A DNA stretch of 64,000 nt from Rhabdophis nuchalis (GCA_039707465.1 CM077658.1:11964574-12028573); one strand, 5' to 3'. Shown: positions 46,763-58,520, numbered from the stretch's first letter. Translations and numbers: made by a program. The notes: generated by a model from the letters alone, not told the origin.

Positions 46763-46904
46763 GGATGGATGGATGGATGGATGGATGGATGGATGGATGG
46801 ATGGATGGATGGATGGATGGATGGATGGATGGATGGATGGATGGATGGATGGATGGACGGAAGGACGGACGGAAGGACGGATGGATGGATAATGGAAGAT
46901 AGAT

Positions 46905-46935
<31 letters not shown>

Positions 46936-47077
46936 GGATGGATGGATGGATGGATGGATGGATGGATGGATGGATGGATGGATGGATGGATGGATGGATG
47001 GATGGATGGTTGGATGGATGGATGGATGGACGGATGGATGGACGGAAGGACGGATGGATGGATAATGGAAGATAGAT

Positions 47078-47120
<43 letters not shown>

Positions 47121-47254
47121 GGATGGATGGATGGATGGATGGATGGATGGATGGATGGATGGATGGATGGATGGATGGATGGATGGATGGTTGGATGGAT
47201 GGATGGATGGATGGATGGATGGATGGATGGATGGATGGATAATGGAAGATAGAT

Positions 47255-47336
<82 letters not shown>
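46716..47336. repeat. GATA/GATG higher-order array
   Basis: GATA and GATG blocks alternate, separated three times by the same hinge, ATAATGGAAGATAGATGATA (starts about 46890, 47062 and 47240, so 172 and 178 bp apart). GACG and AAGG variants cluster before the first two hinges. Its 218- and 226-residue reverse frames are repeat translations. Confidence 0.95.
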
Positions 47337-47339
<3 letters not shown>

Positions 47340-47410
47340 GCTTTCAGCAACCACTAAAAACTCTTGGAGCTGCCCCATGATATTCTAAAACTGATCTATT
47401 GATTTATTTG
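47337..47410 (-). mobile_element. Repeat abutting the GATA array
   Basis: CAGCAACCACTAAAAACTC, TTGGAGCTGCCCCATGATA and TTCTAAAACTGATCTATT; the same block abuts the array at 47924-48064. Probably a retroelement 3' end whose tail seeded (CTAT)n. Confidence 0.5.
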
Positions 47411-47923
47411 AAATGTCTACCATGGTTCATCATTAAACAACCAAACTGTACTTCAGTACTATACTTCTGAAATTTGATTTATGAGATTCTTATTTTTATT
47501 CATTGATATAATGCCATCCACAAACATTTCACATTCCCCTTACAGAGAGGCATGTGAGCTGACATTCTATGAGATCATCACATACCACCAATTGGCATGG
47601 GGGAAAATACAATAAAATATATATTTTTATCCCATACCTACTTCCTTTCTCTTTCAATATTACATTCAGGACTAACAGCACTAACTCAGCAGCTGTAGTT
47701 TCAGAGTGAACAAAAATCTTCTTCACATAATGTATAATTAGCTAATGGACTTCATTACAACGCAACATAATGTTGTGATCCCTGCTAGCATAGATGGCTT
47801 TGAAAATGGATTTAGCATTAACTGGCTGCAACTGTTAAAAATAGAACACTCAAGGTTTATGGTAAGTGAACATTCACTTAGCAAATATTGATGAGAAGGA
47901 ACCATTGATTTGGGGAAGAATGA
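47411..47923. other. Unique intronic DNA
   Basis: Nothing recognised. Confidence 0.4.
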
Positions 47924-48064
47924 ATAGATAGAAGATAGATAGACAGATAGACAGATGTAGATATATGACAGATGATAGGTAGGTAGGTAGGTAGGTAGGT
48001 AGGTAGGTAGGTAGGTAGGTAGATGACTGATGATAGATAGATAGACAGACAGACAGATAGACAG
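47924..48064. repeat. GATA/GACA/TAGG compound array
   Basis: GATA and GACA units flank about 11 TAGG units (47976-48020). Confidence 0.93.
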
Positions 48065-48132
48065 TGATTCCAGCCACCACTAAAACTTTTGGTGCTAGCC
48101 CCATTATATTCTAAAACTGATCTATTAATAAA
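48065..48132 (-). mobile_element. Repeat abutting second GATA-type array
   Basis: CCAGCCACCACTAAAACTTTT, GGTGCTAGCCCCATTATATT and CTAAAACTGATCTATTAAT, homologous to 47337-47410. Confidence 0.5.
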
Positions 48133-49985
48133 AGCATATACTCAAAGGTGAGCCACTAAAAATGTTCCCTCAGTGCATTGGCGGATTTAACTATTTGTTT
48201 TGAAGATTCCATTCGGAGGAGTCATTTGATCAAATTATCTTCAAACCAAATTATGTCGTGCCTAAACTGGACAGCTGCTGGCAGGCAGAAGTGAGAATGG
48301 TTATGTACATTCATAATCTTTAATAATGGGATTAGGTTGATTGTTGACTCAGCATCATCTATATAGTCTATAAAATTACTGTGCAATCTACAGTAATTTT
48401 GGAGGCACAAACCACGGTTTGAAACCATGATTTGCTGAGAGTTTCTGCATCTTTTTTTTTTTTTAAATGTACTGCTTGATAATTGTTTGATAATTCTGAA
48501 TTCAGTATCCTGTTTTGTTTTTGTGCTCTGATGATTTCTTTTGAGCAAAGGAAAAAAAACAAAAAAACAAAATTGGGACAATAAACCATAAAGACTTTTC
48601 TTACCTCCAGACACTGACTTTGGTTTATTCAACAATTGGATACTGGCTTAACGCGAGGTTTAATTCAGCCAAAACGGTGTTATATAAATTATGTTTAAGA
48701 CATCTTTTCATAGATGCCATGATGCAAGACTCACCCTTGTATTCCTGCATGTCATATTTTATTCAAGTATGTAAACATTTCAATTGCAATATTGCAATCA
48801 ATGTTTGCCACTCAGAAAGCCTGTGAATTTCTCTGCATTGTTCTGTTTCAGTCAAAGATACTTTGGGATGACTCCCTATGTAAACAAAGTACACAATTTT
48901 TGGTGGTTTGTTTTTCATCCTATGATGTAGTTACTTGTGTTTAATTCCAAATTAGTCTAGCAATACTAATGTGTCTGAATAAAAACAACAATAACCCAAG
49001 CTAATGAGATTTGAAAAATAATTGTTAATAGAACACTGAATTTTCAAAGGGATTACACTGTCCTTATTTTTTTTTTCCAGTACAATCATACAAATACCCT
49101 TTGTTTTGAAGACTTAAAAAATAATGCTTTTAAAATCAGCATTTTTTTTCCTCCTTCCAAAGTGGGGGGAAGAATGCAGAGTTCACTTAAACTCATTTTT
49201 ATGAAATAGAGTTTTTAGTCTTTTGCAGTCAGCTAAGGTTTGATTTCTGCAGCTGAGCATCACTGACTTTTTTCATATCTGAAGATTAAACAGTACAGCC
49301 TCTTCTGGACCATTAACTAGAAAGCGAGTGTGTTTGCAGACTGAAGTCATTATGTGGCTCTGGTAATGCTGTGCACTAGAGAAGATGCTGCTATACTACA
49401 GAGGAGGGGAAAAAAAGAAAAGGAAGAGAATGGGGGGAAATGCTTAAAATGAAGCATTGAGAGCAATCATGAAGGGATTTTTTTTCCCCTTCAGCTATTA
49501 TGTATGGAATTAAAGCCTTTCACAGTTATCAATGACTCAAACCTATTTGAATTCCCACAATGTGCTAAGCCATAATAGATTCGGCTTTAGCCTGCTGAAT
49601 GAAACCAACCATTGTCGTTTGCTAGCTTAGGTTTGGGCTGTGGGATGATGTGCAAACCCATCGCACCCTGATTGAAGCAGGACAAGCTGACTATCAAACC
49701 ATGGCTTATTGGAACCACTTCTGCTTGGGGTTTGTTTTTTTTTCTCATGGCAATGGTGAATTCCTTTTGAAGCACAGGAAAACAGAGTGGCTGTATGGAG
49801 ACACAATGTTCTATTGACATTCTTTTGAAATAGGTTTTGAAAGCCACTTTATTTCCTAAAATTCAACTGTGAGAAATTGAACAAATGCAAGAAGTCACAC
49901 ACACACACACATCTACATGATAAACAGGCTAACAGTTGGGTACATGGTGGTCAATCAGTTATATTAAGAAGGTAACCGCGAGCTG
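48133..49985. other. Unique intronic DNA
   Basis: A (CA)n of nine units at 49897-49911; otherwise no recognised repeat or gene. Confidence 0.4.
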
Positions 49986-49989
49986 TTGT

Positions 49990-50605
49990 TCTTTCAGGCA
50001 CATCATTTATGATTTGGGAAGTGCATCTTTCTCCTTCTGTGCTGGCCACTTTTTTTTTTTACAAAGGCACGATTGAGAGCTTTTTAACAAACTGCATCCC
50101 TGTTTGGTTTGGTGACTGCAGTGCCTCCGATAGAAAGTCCATACAGAGAGTGGCAAGGACAGCCGAGAAGATTATAGGAGGCACGCTTCCTAGTATTCAG
50201 GATACTGTTCATAAGCATTGTTAGCGACCCCACACACCCACTTCACAGTCTGTTTCTGTTGCTCCCCTCTTGGAGGAGGTCTCAAAGTATTTCTAGCAGA
50301 TTCTGTAACAGCTTTGTTCCCTAGGGCATCGGTCTGGTAAACTTGCATGATTCATTTTCTCTTGCCATGTACATGTATACCTCTGAATTAAACCATTGTT
50401 TCTCCATGTCGTATAATATTGTGGGTATATGCATAATTTTGTATGTATGCATGTATGCATGCATGCATGTATTTATTTATTTATTTATTTAGTCATGATC
50501 ATATTGGAAGTGGAGACCCTTTGAGAGCTGTATACAGCCAAATTTCATTTCAATGTATTCCGATTAGTGTACATTCAAAGTGACAATAAAGTTATTCTAA
50601 GTCTA
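49990..50605 (+). mobile_element. L2-like LINE 3' part
   Basis: Forward frame reads VHLSPSVLATF, YKGTIESFLTNCIPVWFG, SDRKSIQRVARTAEKIIGG, then a stop-interrupted RDPTHP..SGR-like end (CCCCTCTTGGAGGAGGTCTC). The 3' UTR ends GTGACAATAAAGTTATTC. Contains (ATGC)/(ATTT) simple repeats at 50448-50491. Same family as 32690-33370. Confidence 0.82.
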
Positions 50606-50639
50606 AATCTCTAAGTGACAGAAGGATTTATGGATGGGG

Positions 50640-50882
50640 GAATTGTCAAAATCAACATAGTGGTGCTGTCATTAATTTGGAGTCCAACAAGAGATCTAAG
50701 TGCAGCCTTAAATTCCATTGACTCTTATCTAACCACCAATTTTACTCTTATCTACCACCAATTTGCCTTGACCGTTAGTAATTCAGGTTCTTGTAGAGAG
50801 CTAGTATGGAATAAACTGGTACTCATTTGATTGAGAAATCAGCCTTCGTCCCTGATTTCTCACGCTTGCAATTTTGTACAGA
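50640..50882 (+). mobile_element. Possible LTR-type fragment (AATAAA end)
   Basis: Shares ATTGACTCTTATCTA.CCACC, TTGACCGTTAGTA.TTCAG and TTCTTGTAG with 2040-2100, then GGAATAAACTGG. A short internal duplication (TCTTATCTA..CCACCAATTT twice, 50727 and 50746) is present here only. Confidence 0.35.
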
Positions 50883-51825
50883 TTCAAAAGGGGTGGAGCT
50901 CGTAGGAGGATGCTCTGCCTTCCATCTTGCCTATTCTGACTCCTCTCCATGGTGGATGCTATTGGAATAACAATATGCCTTCAATAATATTAGCCACCAG
51001 CCTAATCTTCCATGAATCTGTTCTCTCCCCTTTAAAACTGTCTAAATTTGTGCTGTGGACTCTATACTGGGAAACCGAATCATTCGTTTTATTGGTTTGG
51101 AATCATATTCAGAAGTGAATAGCTGGTCGTGAATTCTGACATCATGAGATGTTAGCCATCTGTCCCATTCCAAATCTTCCAATTCTGTCAGTGTTGACCT
51201 AGGTGAAAGGTCGACTGAACGAGGGTCTTATTTTTACATAAACATCTATAGGATTGCAATAAAGCAGCTGATGCTTTTCATATGAGAGAGTTAGAGCTGC
51301 TAAATTTAACAGGCTTTGTTCCCAAGGGAACATACAAGAAGGAATCCTTAGACTGCGCTTGGCAAAATTGTATTTCTGCTTATATTCAAACGTTTTGCTT
51401 GCGTTGGGAGGGATGGGAAATAAACCTCTTTACATTAGATTATAGGACCGTCACTAGTTTCACGGCACAAGGAAGAGACATGAGGTCCAATGGGCAGAGA
51501 AAAAGAAAAGAAAATTTAACTCCTGTGCAATTTGGCTCCAACTCAATGCTCCAAACAATAAATAATGGGATTAAGGTCTGAAATTCTATGCCCAGCTATT
51601 TTCTCCAGTAGCAATTGCCTTGAGGAATGAACTTTACATTGTCTGCATTTTAAAGAGCTATGATTGTCCTATTTTTTTTCCACCAGCTCTTCCATCGTTC
51701 ACGATGCCCTTACTGAAAATAAGTACGGTCTAATGAGGAATTTAATTGAGGCTGCCTCTTTTTAATTATCAAATTTCAAACAGAAAGCTTTTCTTAACTC
51801 TGACGGGCAGGGGATTTATTTATTT
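50883..51825. other. Unique intronic DNA
   Basis: No recognised repeat. The 99-residue frame at 51282-51581 has no recognisable domain. Confidence 0.4.
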
Positions 51826-51868
51826 ATGAGTTGGGCGCCCTATCAAATTGATAGGGCGCCCAACTCAT
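51826..51868. repeat. Perfect 19-bp inverted repeat (hairpin)
   Basis: Arms ATGAGTTGGGCGCCCTATC and its exact complement with a 5-base loop AAATT. The arms are GC-rich in an AT-rich setting. No matching family seen elsewhere in the window. Confidence 0.95.
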
Positions 51869-51923
51869 AGTCACTCCGTGTCACATACAAGAGAAAATAT
51901 CAGCCCATAGAATGCAAGGAATA

Positions 51924-52260
51924 AGGTAAAGATAAAGTACATATGTGTGAATTGTTCCAACTCCAGACGCTGCTGATCATCTCAATTTTAAAGCCAAAGA
52001 GCCAGCGCTGTCCGAAGATGTCTCCGTGGTCATGTGGCCGGCATGACTAAATACTGAAGGCACACGTTACCTTCCTACCAAAGTGGTCCCTATTTTTCTA
52101 CTTGCATTTTACGTGCTTTTGAACTCCTAGGTTGGCAGAAGCTGGGACAAGTTAACAGGCACCCACCACATTATGCAGTGCTAAGGATTCGAACCGCGAA
52201 ACTGCCGACCTTTCTGATCAACAAGCTCAACGTCTTAGTCACTGAGCCACTGCATCCCTA
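51924..52260 (-). mobile_element. tRNA-derived SINE, reverse
   Basis: AAGGTAAAGATAAAGTAC, AGCCAGCGCTGTCCGAAGATG, CCTAGGTTGGCAGAAGC, and a head ending GTCACTGAGCCACTGCATCCC. Confidence 0.88.
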
Positions 52261-52751
52261 TATACAAGGAATAGAAGGAGATAAATAGAGGGAGTTGGGT
52301 GTGTGGAAATCATACTAAACAAATTAATAAGATTCCCACATTGTCACACATTTTCTAATCTACCACCTGGGGGGGGAAAGCCAGATCTTTGGACCGCAAA
52401 GTCGGTGCCACTTCAGGGATACATTTCCAGGGCCAAGAAGGTACAAAAAGAAAAAAAGAAAATAAAATCCTTAGAAGAGTTAAAAGGCAGAGAGACAGAA
52501 GAAAGAGAGGGATAAAAGCAGCCTTGTGGAAAATATCCTTTAGAAATTCAAAAGTGCCTTGCTTCTATAGGATCTTCCCCCCCACCCTGTTTTTAAGAAT
52601 CAAAGAAAGCATAAAGCTAAATAATACCTTATGTGGCAGTCAGACAAGTCTCTTGGTCTATTCCACAATGAAAAATACGGTAGAAGAAGAAGAGAGAATC
52701 ATATTACCTCCTGGCACACACCGAAGACTGCCTCTCTCTTAGGATATCTGT
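52261..52751. other. Unique intronic DNA
   Basis: Nothing recognised. Confidence 0.4.
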
Positions 52752-52810
52752 CAGTGGTAAAATTCTTTTTTTTTTTACTACTGCTTCTGTGGCTTGGTGG
52801 GCATGGCAGG

Positions 52811-53550
52811 GGAAGGATACTACAAAATCTCCATTCCCTCCCCACTCCAAGGAAAGGATACTGCAAAATCTCCATCCCCACCAGACTCCAGAAAAAGGAT
52901 ACTACAAAATCTCCATTCCCTCCCCACTCCAGGGAAAGGATACTGCAAAATCTCCATTCCCACCTCACTTCGGGGAAAGGATACTGCAAAATCTCCATCC
53001 CCACCAGACTCCAGAAAAAGGATACTACAAAATCTCCATTCCCTCCCCCCTCCAGGGAAAGGATACTGCAAAATCTCCATTCCCACCTCACTTCGGGGAA
53101 AGGATACTGCAAAATCCCCATTCCCTCCCCACTCCAGGGAAAGGATACTGCAAAATCTCCATTCCCACCCGACTCCAGAGAAAGGATACTACAAAATCTC
53201 CATTCCCTCCCCACTCCAGGGAAAGGATACTGCAAAATTCCCATTCCCTCCCCACTCCAGGGAAAGGATACTGCAAAATCTCCATTCCCACCCGACTCCA
53301 GAGAAAGGATACTACAAAATCTCCATTCCCTCCCCACTCCAGGGAAAGGATACTGCAAAATCCCCATTCCCTCCCCACTCCAGGGAAAGGATACTGCAAA
53401 ATCTCCATCCCCACCAGACTCCAGAAAAAGGATACTACAAAATCTCCATTCCCTCCCCACTCCAGGGAAAGGATACTGCAAAATCCCCATTCCCTCCCCA
53501 CTCCAGGGAAAGGATACTGCAAAATCTCTATTCCCATCCCACCCCATATA
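52811..53550. repeat. 41-bp minisatellite, 18 units
   Basis: GGATAC recurs every 41 bp from 52815 to 53512, 18 units. Unit reads AAAGGATACTGCAAAATC-TCCATTCCC with a variable CTCCCCACTCCAGGG end. Variants cycle in threes (a GACTCCAGA-type unit, an ACTACAAA unit, then a third), a 123-bp higher order, with one phase slip near 53100. Since 41 x 3 is divisible by three, stop-free frames run through; the 149-306 residue frames are artefacts. Confidence 0.97.
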
Positions 53551-53565
53551 ATTATTGCAGATTTA

Positions 53566-53760
53566 GTGATTGAATTTTAATACTCGTTTTAGTAGGTTTA
53601 ACTATATTTTAGCACAGGTCACATCTAATTTAATTTCATTTTAATGATATGACTGTATTTATTCTGTTTGTCTGTCGTTGTTCTTTTAATTCTTCTGTGC
53701 ACCGCCCTGAGTCGCATTGGGGAGATAGGAGCGGTATAGAAATGGGAATTTAAAAAAAAA
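53566..53760 (+). mobile_element. L2-type LINE 3' end in the minisatellite
   Basis: CACCGCCCTGAGTCGCATTG, GGAGCGGTATAGAAATGG and an A-rich tail. A 19th minisatellite unit follows directly. Confidence 0.8.
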
Positions 53761-53924
53761 AACTCCAGGGAAAGGATACTGCAAAATCTCCATTCCCACC
53801 CCATTCTGGGGCCAACCAGAGGTAGTATTTGCCAGTTCTCTAAACTACTAAAAATTGTCACTACCAGTTCTCCAGGACCTGTAAGAACCTGCTGAGTTTC
53901 AACATTTCTTTTATATCATGGTAA

Positions 53925-53977
53925 CCAGAAATGCACTCAGCATTCCAGGTATCCATCACTGAATAAAGCTGGTACTA
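53925..53977 (-). mobile_element. CR1-type LINE fragment
   Basis: TATATCATGGTAACCAGAAATG, CACTCAGCATTCCAGGTATCC and TGAATAAAGCTGG match 55330-55395. Confidence 0.6.
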
Positions 53978-54985
53978 AGATCAGGCTGTCAATTCGAATG
54001 AAGGGCACCTACTGGGAATTCTGGATATGTTAACCGGCTAAACCAAGACTGAAACATAACTCAGGAGTTGAACTTCATGGGAGATCTGTGAAGGGAAAAC
54101 ACTGTATGGTGCCCTCCCAACCACTATGCTGTCAAGTTCATCTTTGGTCTTCACCAGTTTCTCAGTCTCACCCAATTCAATCACTGGGTTTGAGAATTAT
54201 TTTTATTTAAACAAAGAAAAAGCTAGCAAGCTGAACACATATGTTCATACAATGCACCCAATCCTAAACCTTAAGTCAACAGAGTAGCTATGTTCATATA
54301 ATAAGCTTTGCTGAAATAGACAATCCATGCTGTGGGTTAATGGGCTAGTCTGTTTACACAACATGCTATCACAATGGCTAGATTGCTCAAGAGCACGGTT
54401 GATCATATTACCCAATTCATTTCCTTTCAATGTGTTGTGAAATTTCAGCCCTTTATTTGAAAGAGTTTCTTTGGAAATCCCAAGGTCTTGCCTTGAAGAC
54501 TGAGAAACCCTTGGAGAGCTATGCTATATTTGCTACTCAAAAGAGTGCTCTGGAATCTAATATGTCGAGGTTTAGCGTTAGCTTTTATTGGAAAATTTAA
54601 ATGCTTGAGTCAACTGTGAGTTAGAAAAAAGCCAACTTAATAGATATAACACATTCTTATGGACGTGGGAAAAATGATATATTGGCAGTTCTATTTCAGA
54701 TCAGTGCTGGGCTTTTTAAAGATCATATTCAGTCCGTTTGTTCGGGAAACAAATGCCCTTGATTTTATTCTCTAAAGTTGCAGAAAATGTTGAAATGTTA
54801 ATTAAAGTAGGGATTCTTTTAGTTATTCTGATTATTGGATGTCTGAGAAATGTTGAAAATGTCCTGGTTTTAAATATATGTTACTCCCTTTAACAATCTA
54901 CATATATAAAATATCCTTAGCATATTAATGGAGCAATGGTGCAACAGTGCTTAGAATGCAGAGGGCAGAGACTAGATGGTGGCAG
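53978..54985. other. Unique intronic DNA
   Basis: Nothing recognised. Confidence 0.4.
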
Positions 54986-55083
54986 GGCCAGTCAGAGGTG
55001 GTATTTATCGGTTTTCCAAACTACTCAAAATTTCTGCTACCAATTCTCCAGAACTGATCAGAACCTGCTGAATACCACATCTG
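54985..55083 (-). mobile_element. hAT-type MITE terminal fragment
   Basis: GGGCCAGTCAGAGGTGG..GAACCTGCTGAATACCACATCTG, the palindromic end of the same MITE as 24960, without the minisatellite. Confidence 0.65.
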
Positions 55084-55440
55084 GTTGGATCTCTCTTTAA
55101 CGATTTTCCACCTTTTACTTCTTGTCCTGTCCTCAGGAGCTTTGGATAATAAGTTGACTTTGTGTTTTGGAAGACTGTTATCATTGTCTTCCGCTCTTCC
55201 ACTCTAGTCCTTGTCTTTGTTAGATTAGACATACCTAGTTTTTTCAATGGTTGATCATATGGTTTAGCATCCAGGCCCATTATCATCTTTGTTGCTTTTC
55301 TCTGCACTCTTTCTAGAGTCTCAACATCTTCTTTTATATCGTGGTAATTAGAAACGGACTCAGCACTCCAAGTATCCACCACCGAATAAAGCTTGACGAA
55401 AGCCAACTGCAGAGCATAGTGTAAAACCTTTTAAAATATC
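55084..55440 (-). mobile_element. CR1-type LINE ORF2 C-terminal relic
   Basis: A 133-residue reverse frame (55005-55406) reads DIKEDVETLERVQRKATKMI, typical of CR1 (DVELLERVQRRATKMI), with KLGMSNLTKTRTRVEERKTM-like residues after it. Truncated at both ends. Confidence 0.82.
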
Positions 55441-56298
55441 ATGATTCAATCAATTTTTCTAGGAATTCTATGAGGAAAGCATGAATTTAATTCTTCACTC
55501 TTAGACTCTAACCTTGTGACCATCAATGGCTTAAATTTGATGCTCTACAATCCATACTATTGAGGACTCAGCTCAAGGCCAGCTAAAGAAGCCTTGTATC
55601 ACAGTGACACTCCAAAGAGTTGCAACATCTATTGCATCTACTTAACATCTTTTCTTTGCAGACTTTTCCAGAAATGGGTATCCTGTGGTATATCAACGCT
55701 TCAGACATTTACCCTGCTCATCTTAATTTCCTACATTGATATGTTGCTGGAGGGTTTTAGGAGAGCTGGGGGAGGGATGAAAAAACTTTATTATTCCTTC
55801 CTGGGAAGGAAGGACAGTGTTAAAAAATATGGTTGATGATGACAAGGAAGCAAATGTCTGAGATTAGAAATGGCAGCAGATGACGATGGAAGAGTGTCAG
55901 TCTTTGCTATTGAATGCCTGCCATAGAAAGGCAGGCAGAGATGAGCAGATGGAGAGAGAGTAAGTCAGAATGTGAGTACAATGTAGCAACTGCTCCTTCT
56001 GCTTCATGTCATCCTGTAAGAAGACGGGAGGGGAGAAACGAGAAGAAGGGGCTGAGAAAGAAAGAAAGAAAATTATTCTTTCTTTTCCCTTTTTCAGGAG
56101 AATCTCGGAAGGAAAAACAAAGAGGAATCCTATCCTATCCTCTCCACTGTCCTGTCCTTCCATTCCATCCCAAAAGTTATATTTGGGACTTATTATTGGG
56201 CAAAAAGGCTGGAGTGGCATAACTAAAACTTCTTAAATCCTAACACTGCAATACTGCAAGTCAACGGAATTATTCCCCAGAGCCATCTGTTTGAACCT
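55441..56298. other. Unique intronic DNA
   Basis: Nothing recognised beyond short purine runs. Confidence 0.4.
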
Positions 56299-56299
56299 T

Positions 56300-56345
56300 T
56301 CATTCATTCATTCATTCATTCATTCATTCATTCATTCATTCATTC

Positions 56346-56392
<47 letters not shown>

Positions 56393-56400
56393 ACACACAC
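56300..56400. repeat. (ATTC)n-(CT)n-(CA)n compound microsatellite
   Basis: About 12 ATTC units, about 11 CT, about 13 CA with an AACA break. Confidence 0.95.
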
Positions 56401-57144
56401 ATACCTTTCTTCTTCCATCAATTTACCTGACCCCTTCTTACAGTCTTTCTCAGATACATGTAACAAGCAGCGAGTGCTCCATATTAATTAAATGAATGAT
56501 TAGGTGGCTTATCAATTAGACAGTGTGGTCTCCAGCATATCCTCCTGCGCTATTCCTAATCTTTCCTAATAGAAGTTGAGGGTGAAGAGGTTGCCCTGAA
56601 TGAAAGGTCTCCATGACAGTGCGATGAGTGAACAAACACAGAGTAAACAACCTGTCCAGGTTAAACAAAGTCAAAAGTCCATCAAGCAGAGGTCACCCAC
56701 CTCTTCCATGTTATTTAGTCGGTGTTGTACATCCCTCTGAAAGTGACATTCGCTCAACAGACCTAACCTTGTTTTGCTAGGGTGTTTGGAACTAGAATTG
56801 GAGTCTTAGCTTCAGGAACCATTTGTTACATAAAGCAATTGTAGGTCTACAAATCTATATTTTAAGAGTCCCTCAGCACAAAGCAACATCTGCTGATATT
56901 GTCTCGACTTGGAAGTTAACAAAGGTCAAACCAAGTTAATACTTGGAGAGGAGCCTAGGGCTGTAGGTTAGTAGAGAGATGACCCTGGAGAAACTATGAA
57001 GAAACGGTTACGAAAAATAAAAGCGTTCATTAAACCTTGGAAACAGAAAGTATTAGAGACAAGGCTTGGTCTGCCTCTGCCCTAACTCACCAGGGTATGA
57101 GAGGGATAGAAGGGCAAACAGGCTTCCCAGAGTCTGTTACTTTA
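56401..57144. other. Unique intronic DNA
   Basis: Nothing recognised. Confidence 0.4.
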
Positions 57145-57152
57145 GCCTACAT

Positions 57153-57563
57153 CAGTGATGGATAACATTTTTCTCCTTGTGTGCTGAAATCGAGCGTGAC
57201 AGCGTTTGCGCATGCCCACACCCATAATGCAATGTGTCCCACCCCCTGCACATGCACACACCAGCCTCCATGCTCCCCCTGCACATGTGTATGACCTCCC
57301 CAATGCTTCTTCCACACATGCATGCAACCCTCCGCCCGCATCCCGTTTTGGGTCTAACAGGCCTCCCTGAAGCCTTCTGAACGCACAAACGGGGCACAGG
57401 GGCACCACACACATGCATATGTGTTCAACACACATCTCCTGCATGCTGGTGGGAAGCGTATGTGTGTTCATGGTGGAACTGAGCTGGGCGACGGCTCATG
57501 TTCCCTCCAGAGAGGGCTCCGTGTGCCCCCTGTGGCACACGTGCCATCGTTTCACCATGATGG
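57153..57563. mobile_element. hAT-type MITE, 411 bp
   Basis: Starts CAGTGATGGATAACATTTTT, ends ACACGTGCCATCGTTTCACC..GATGG; exact 8-bp duplication GCCTACAT (57145-57152 and 57564-57571). Same family as 39580-40011. Confidence 0.87.
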
Positions 57564-57571
57564 GCCTACAT

Positions 57572-58520
57572 CAATAAAGTAGACTTCAAGTTGAGCTTTC
57601 AGAGTGTAGTAAGAAGTTCTATGCCTTTGCCCAGAAAATGGCCCAGATGTGGCAAATGAAGCCATGAAGATATGCCCTCAACATAAAATAGACGTTTGCA
57701 TTTTTAAAATATATTTTAAGGACTTGTCCTGGTTTTAATTCGCGTGAAAGAAGAATCAGCAAAGCGATTCGGCAAGTGAAGGAAGATTGTTGGAGCTTTG
57801 AATCCCATCAGGAGAAGCAATAGGTACTGGAGAAGGATGCATCCAAAGCACCTCAGTCTGTCACCAAGTTTGGTGTTTTCTCCTGAATTATGCAGTATTG
57901 ATTCAATGAATTTTAAAAAGAGAGCAAAGAGAGAGGTGGTTCGTTTTGTTTTTTTGCCATTTTAAATCCTCCATTGTATTTACATCAGTTGCCTTCGTCC
58001 CTCACCCCCCAAATGCAGCGCCTGCAACTAACTGTAAAGCATACCTTAAATTCCCATCATTTCTACCGAAAAAACAACAACAAGCCCAGACCGCATCATG
58101 GTTCTTATGCCATTGACTGCTCCACCCAATTATGCCTTGTGTAATACTAGCATATGAGAAACTGCAGTAGTGTGCCTATAAATGTCACTGCCATGTGCAG
58201 TCATCTAACGTCTTTTTTTCCCCTTTATTTCACTGGAGTCTTTCCGAATTCTGCTTTTGTCACCAATGGAAAGAACGGTGGCATTTGATGCACTGCTGAT
58301 GACTTCTCACATCTGCTACCGAGTTGCAAAGGCATGCTGAGGAGACTCCAAATATAGACCAGTTCTACATCAAAGGACAGAGAGGGAAAAAGAGAGACAG
58401 GATCTCTTTCTACATCCCCCCCCCACCCCGACTCAGATCTGCAGGAAAAAGCAGCTGAGTACGTCACCAGACATATCATTCGACAGAAGAATTAGGTTGC
58501 TGTTTCTGTCCCAGTAAACT
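57572..58520. other. Unique intronic DNA
   Basis: Nothing recognised. Confidence 0.4.

Larger units (their letters stand above)
52752..53898 (-). mobile_element. hAT-type MITE expanded by minisatellite and LINE
   Basis: Left end CAGTGGTAAAATTC and TTGGTGGGCATGGCAGGGG correspond to the right end of the MITE at 33383-33632 read backwards. Right end ACCAGAGGTAGTATTTGCC..TTCTCCAGGACC..AACCTGCTGAG corresponds to its left end. Between them lie a 41-bp minisatellite (52811-53550), an inserted LINE end (53566-53760) and one further unit (53762-53800). Confidence 0.7.

Noticed and set aside
46694..47378. 218- and 226-residue Ile/His/Pro/Ser frames
   Set aside because: Translations of (GATA)n and (GATG)n; no unique sequence.
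52631..53580. Long frames (up to 306 residues) on both strands at the minisatellite
   Set aside because: The 41-bp unit has no stop codon in several frames, and three units return to the same frame. Frames exist in five of six readings, which is expected from the repeat, not from a gene.
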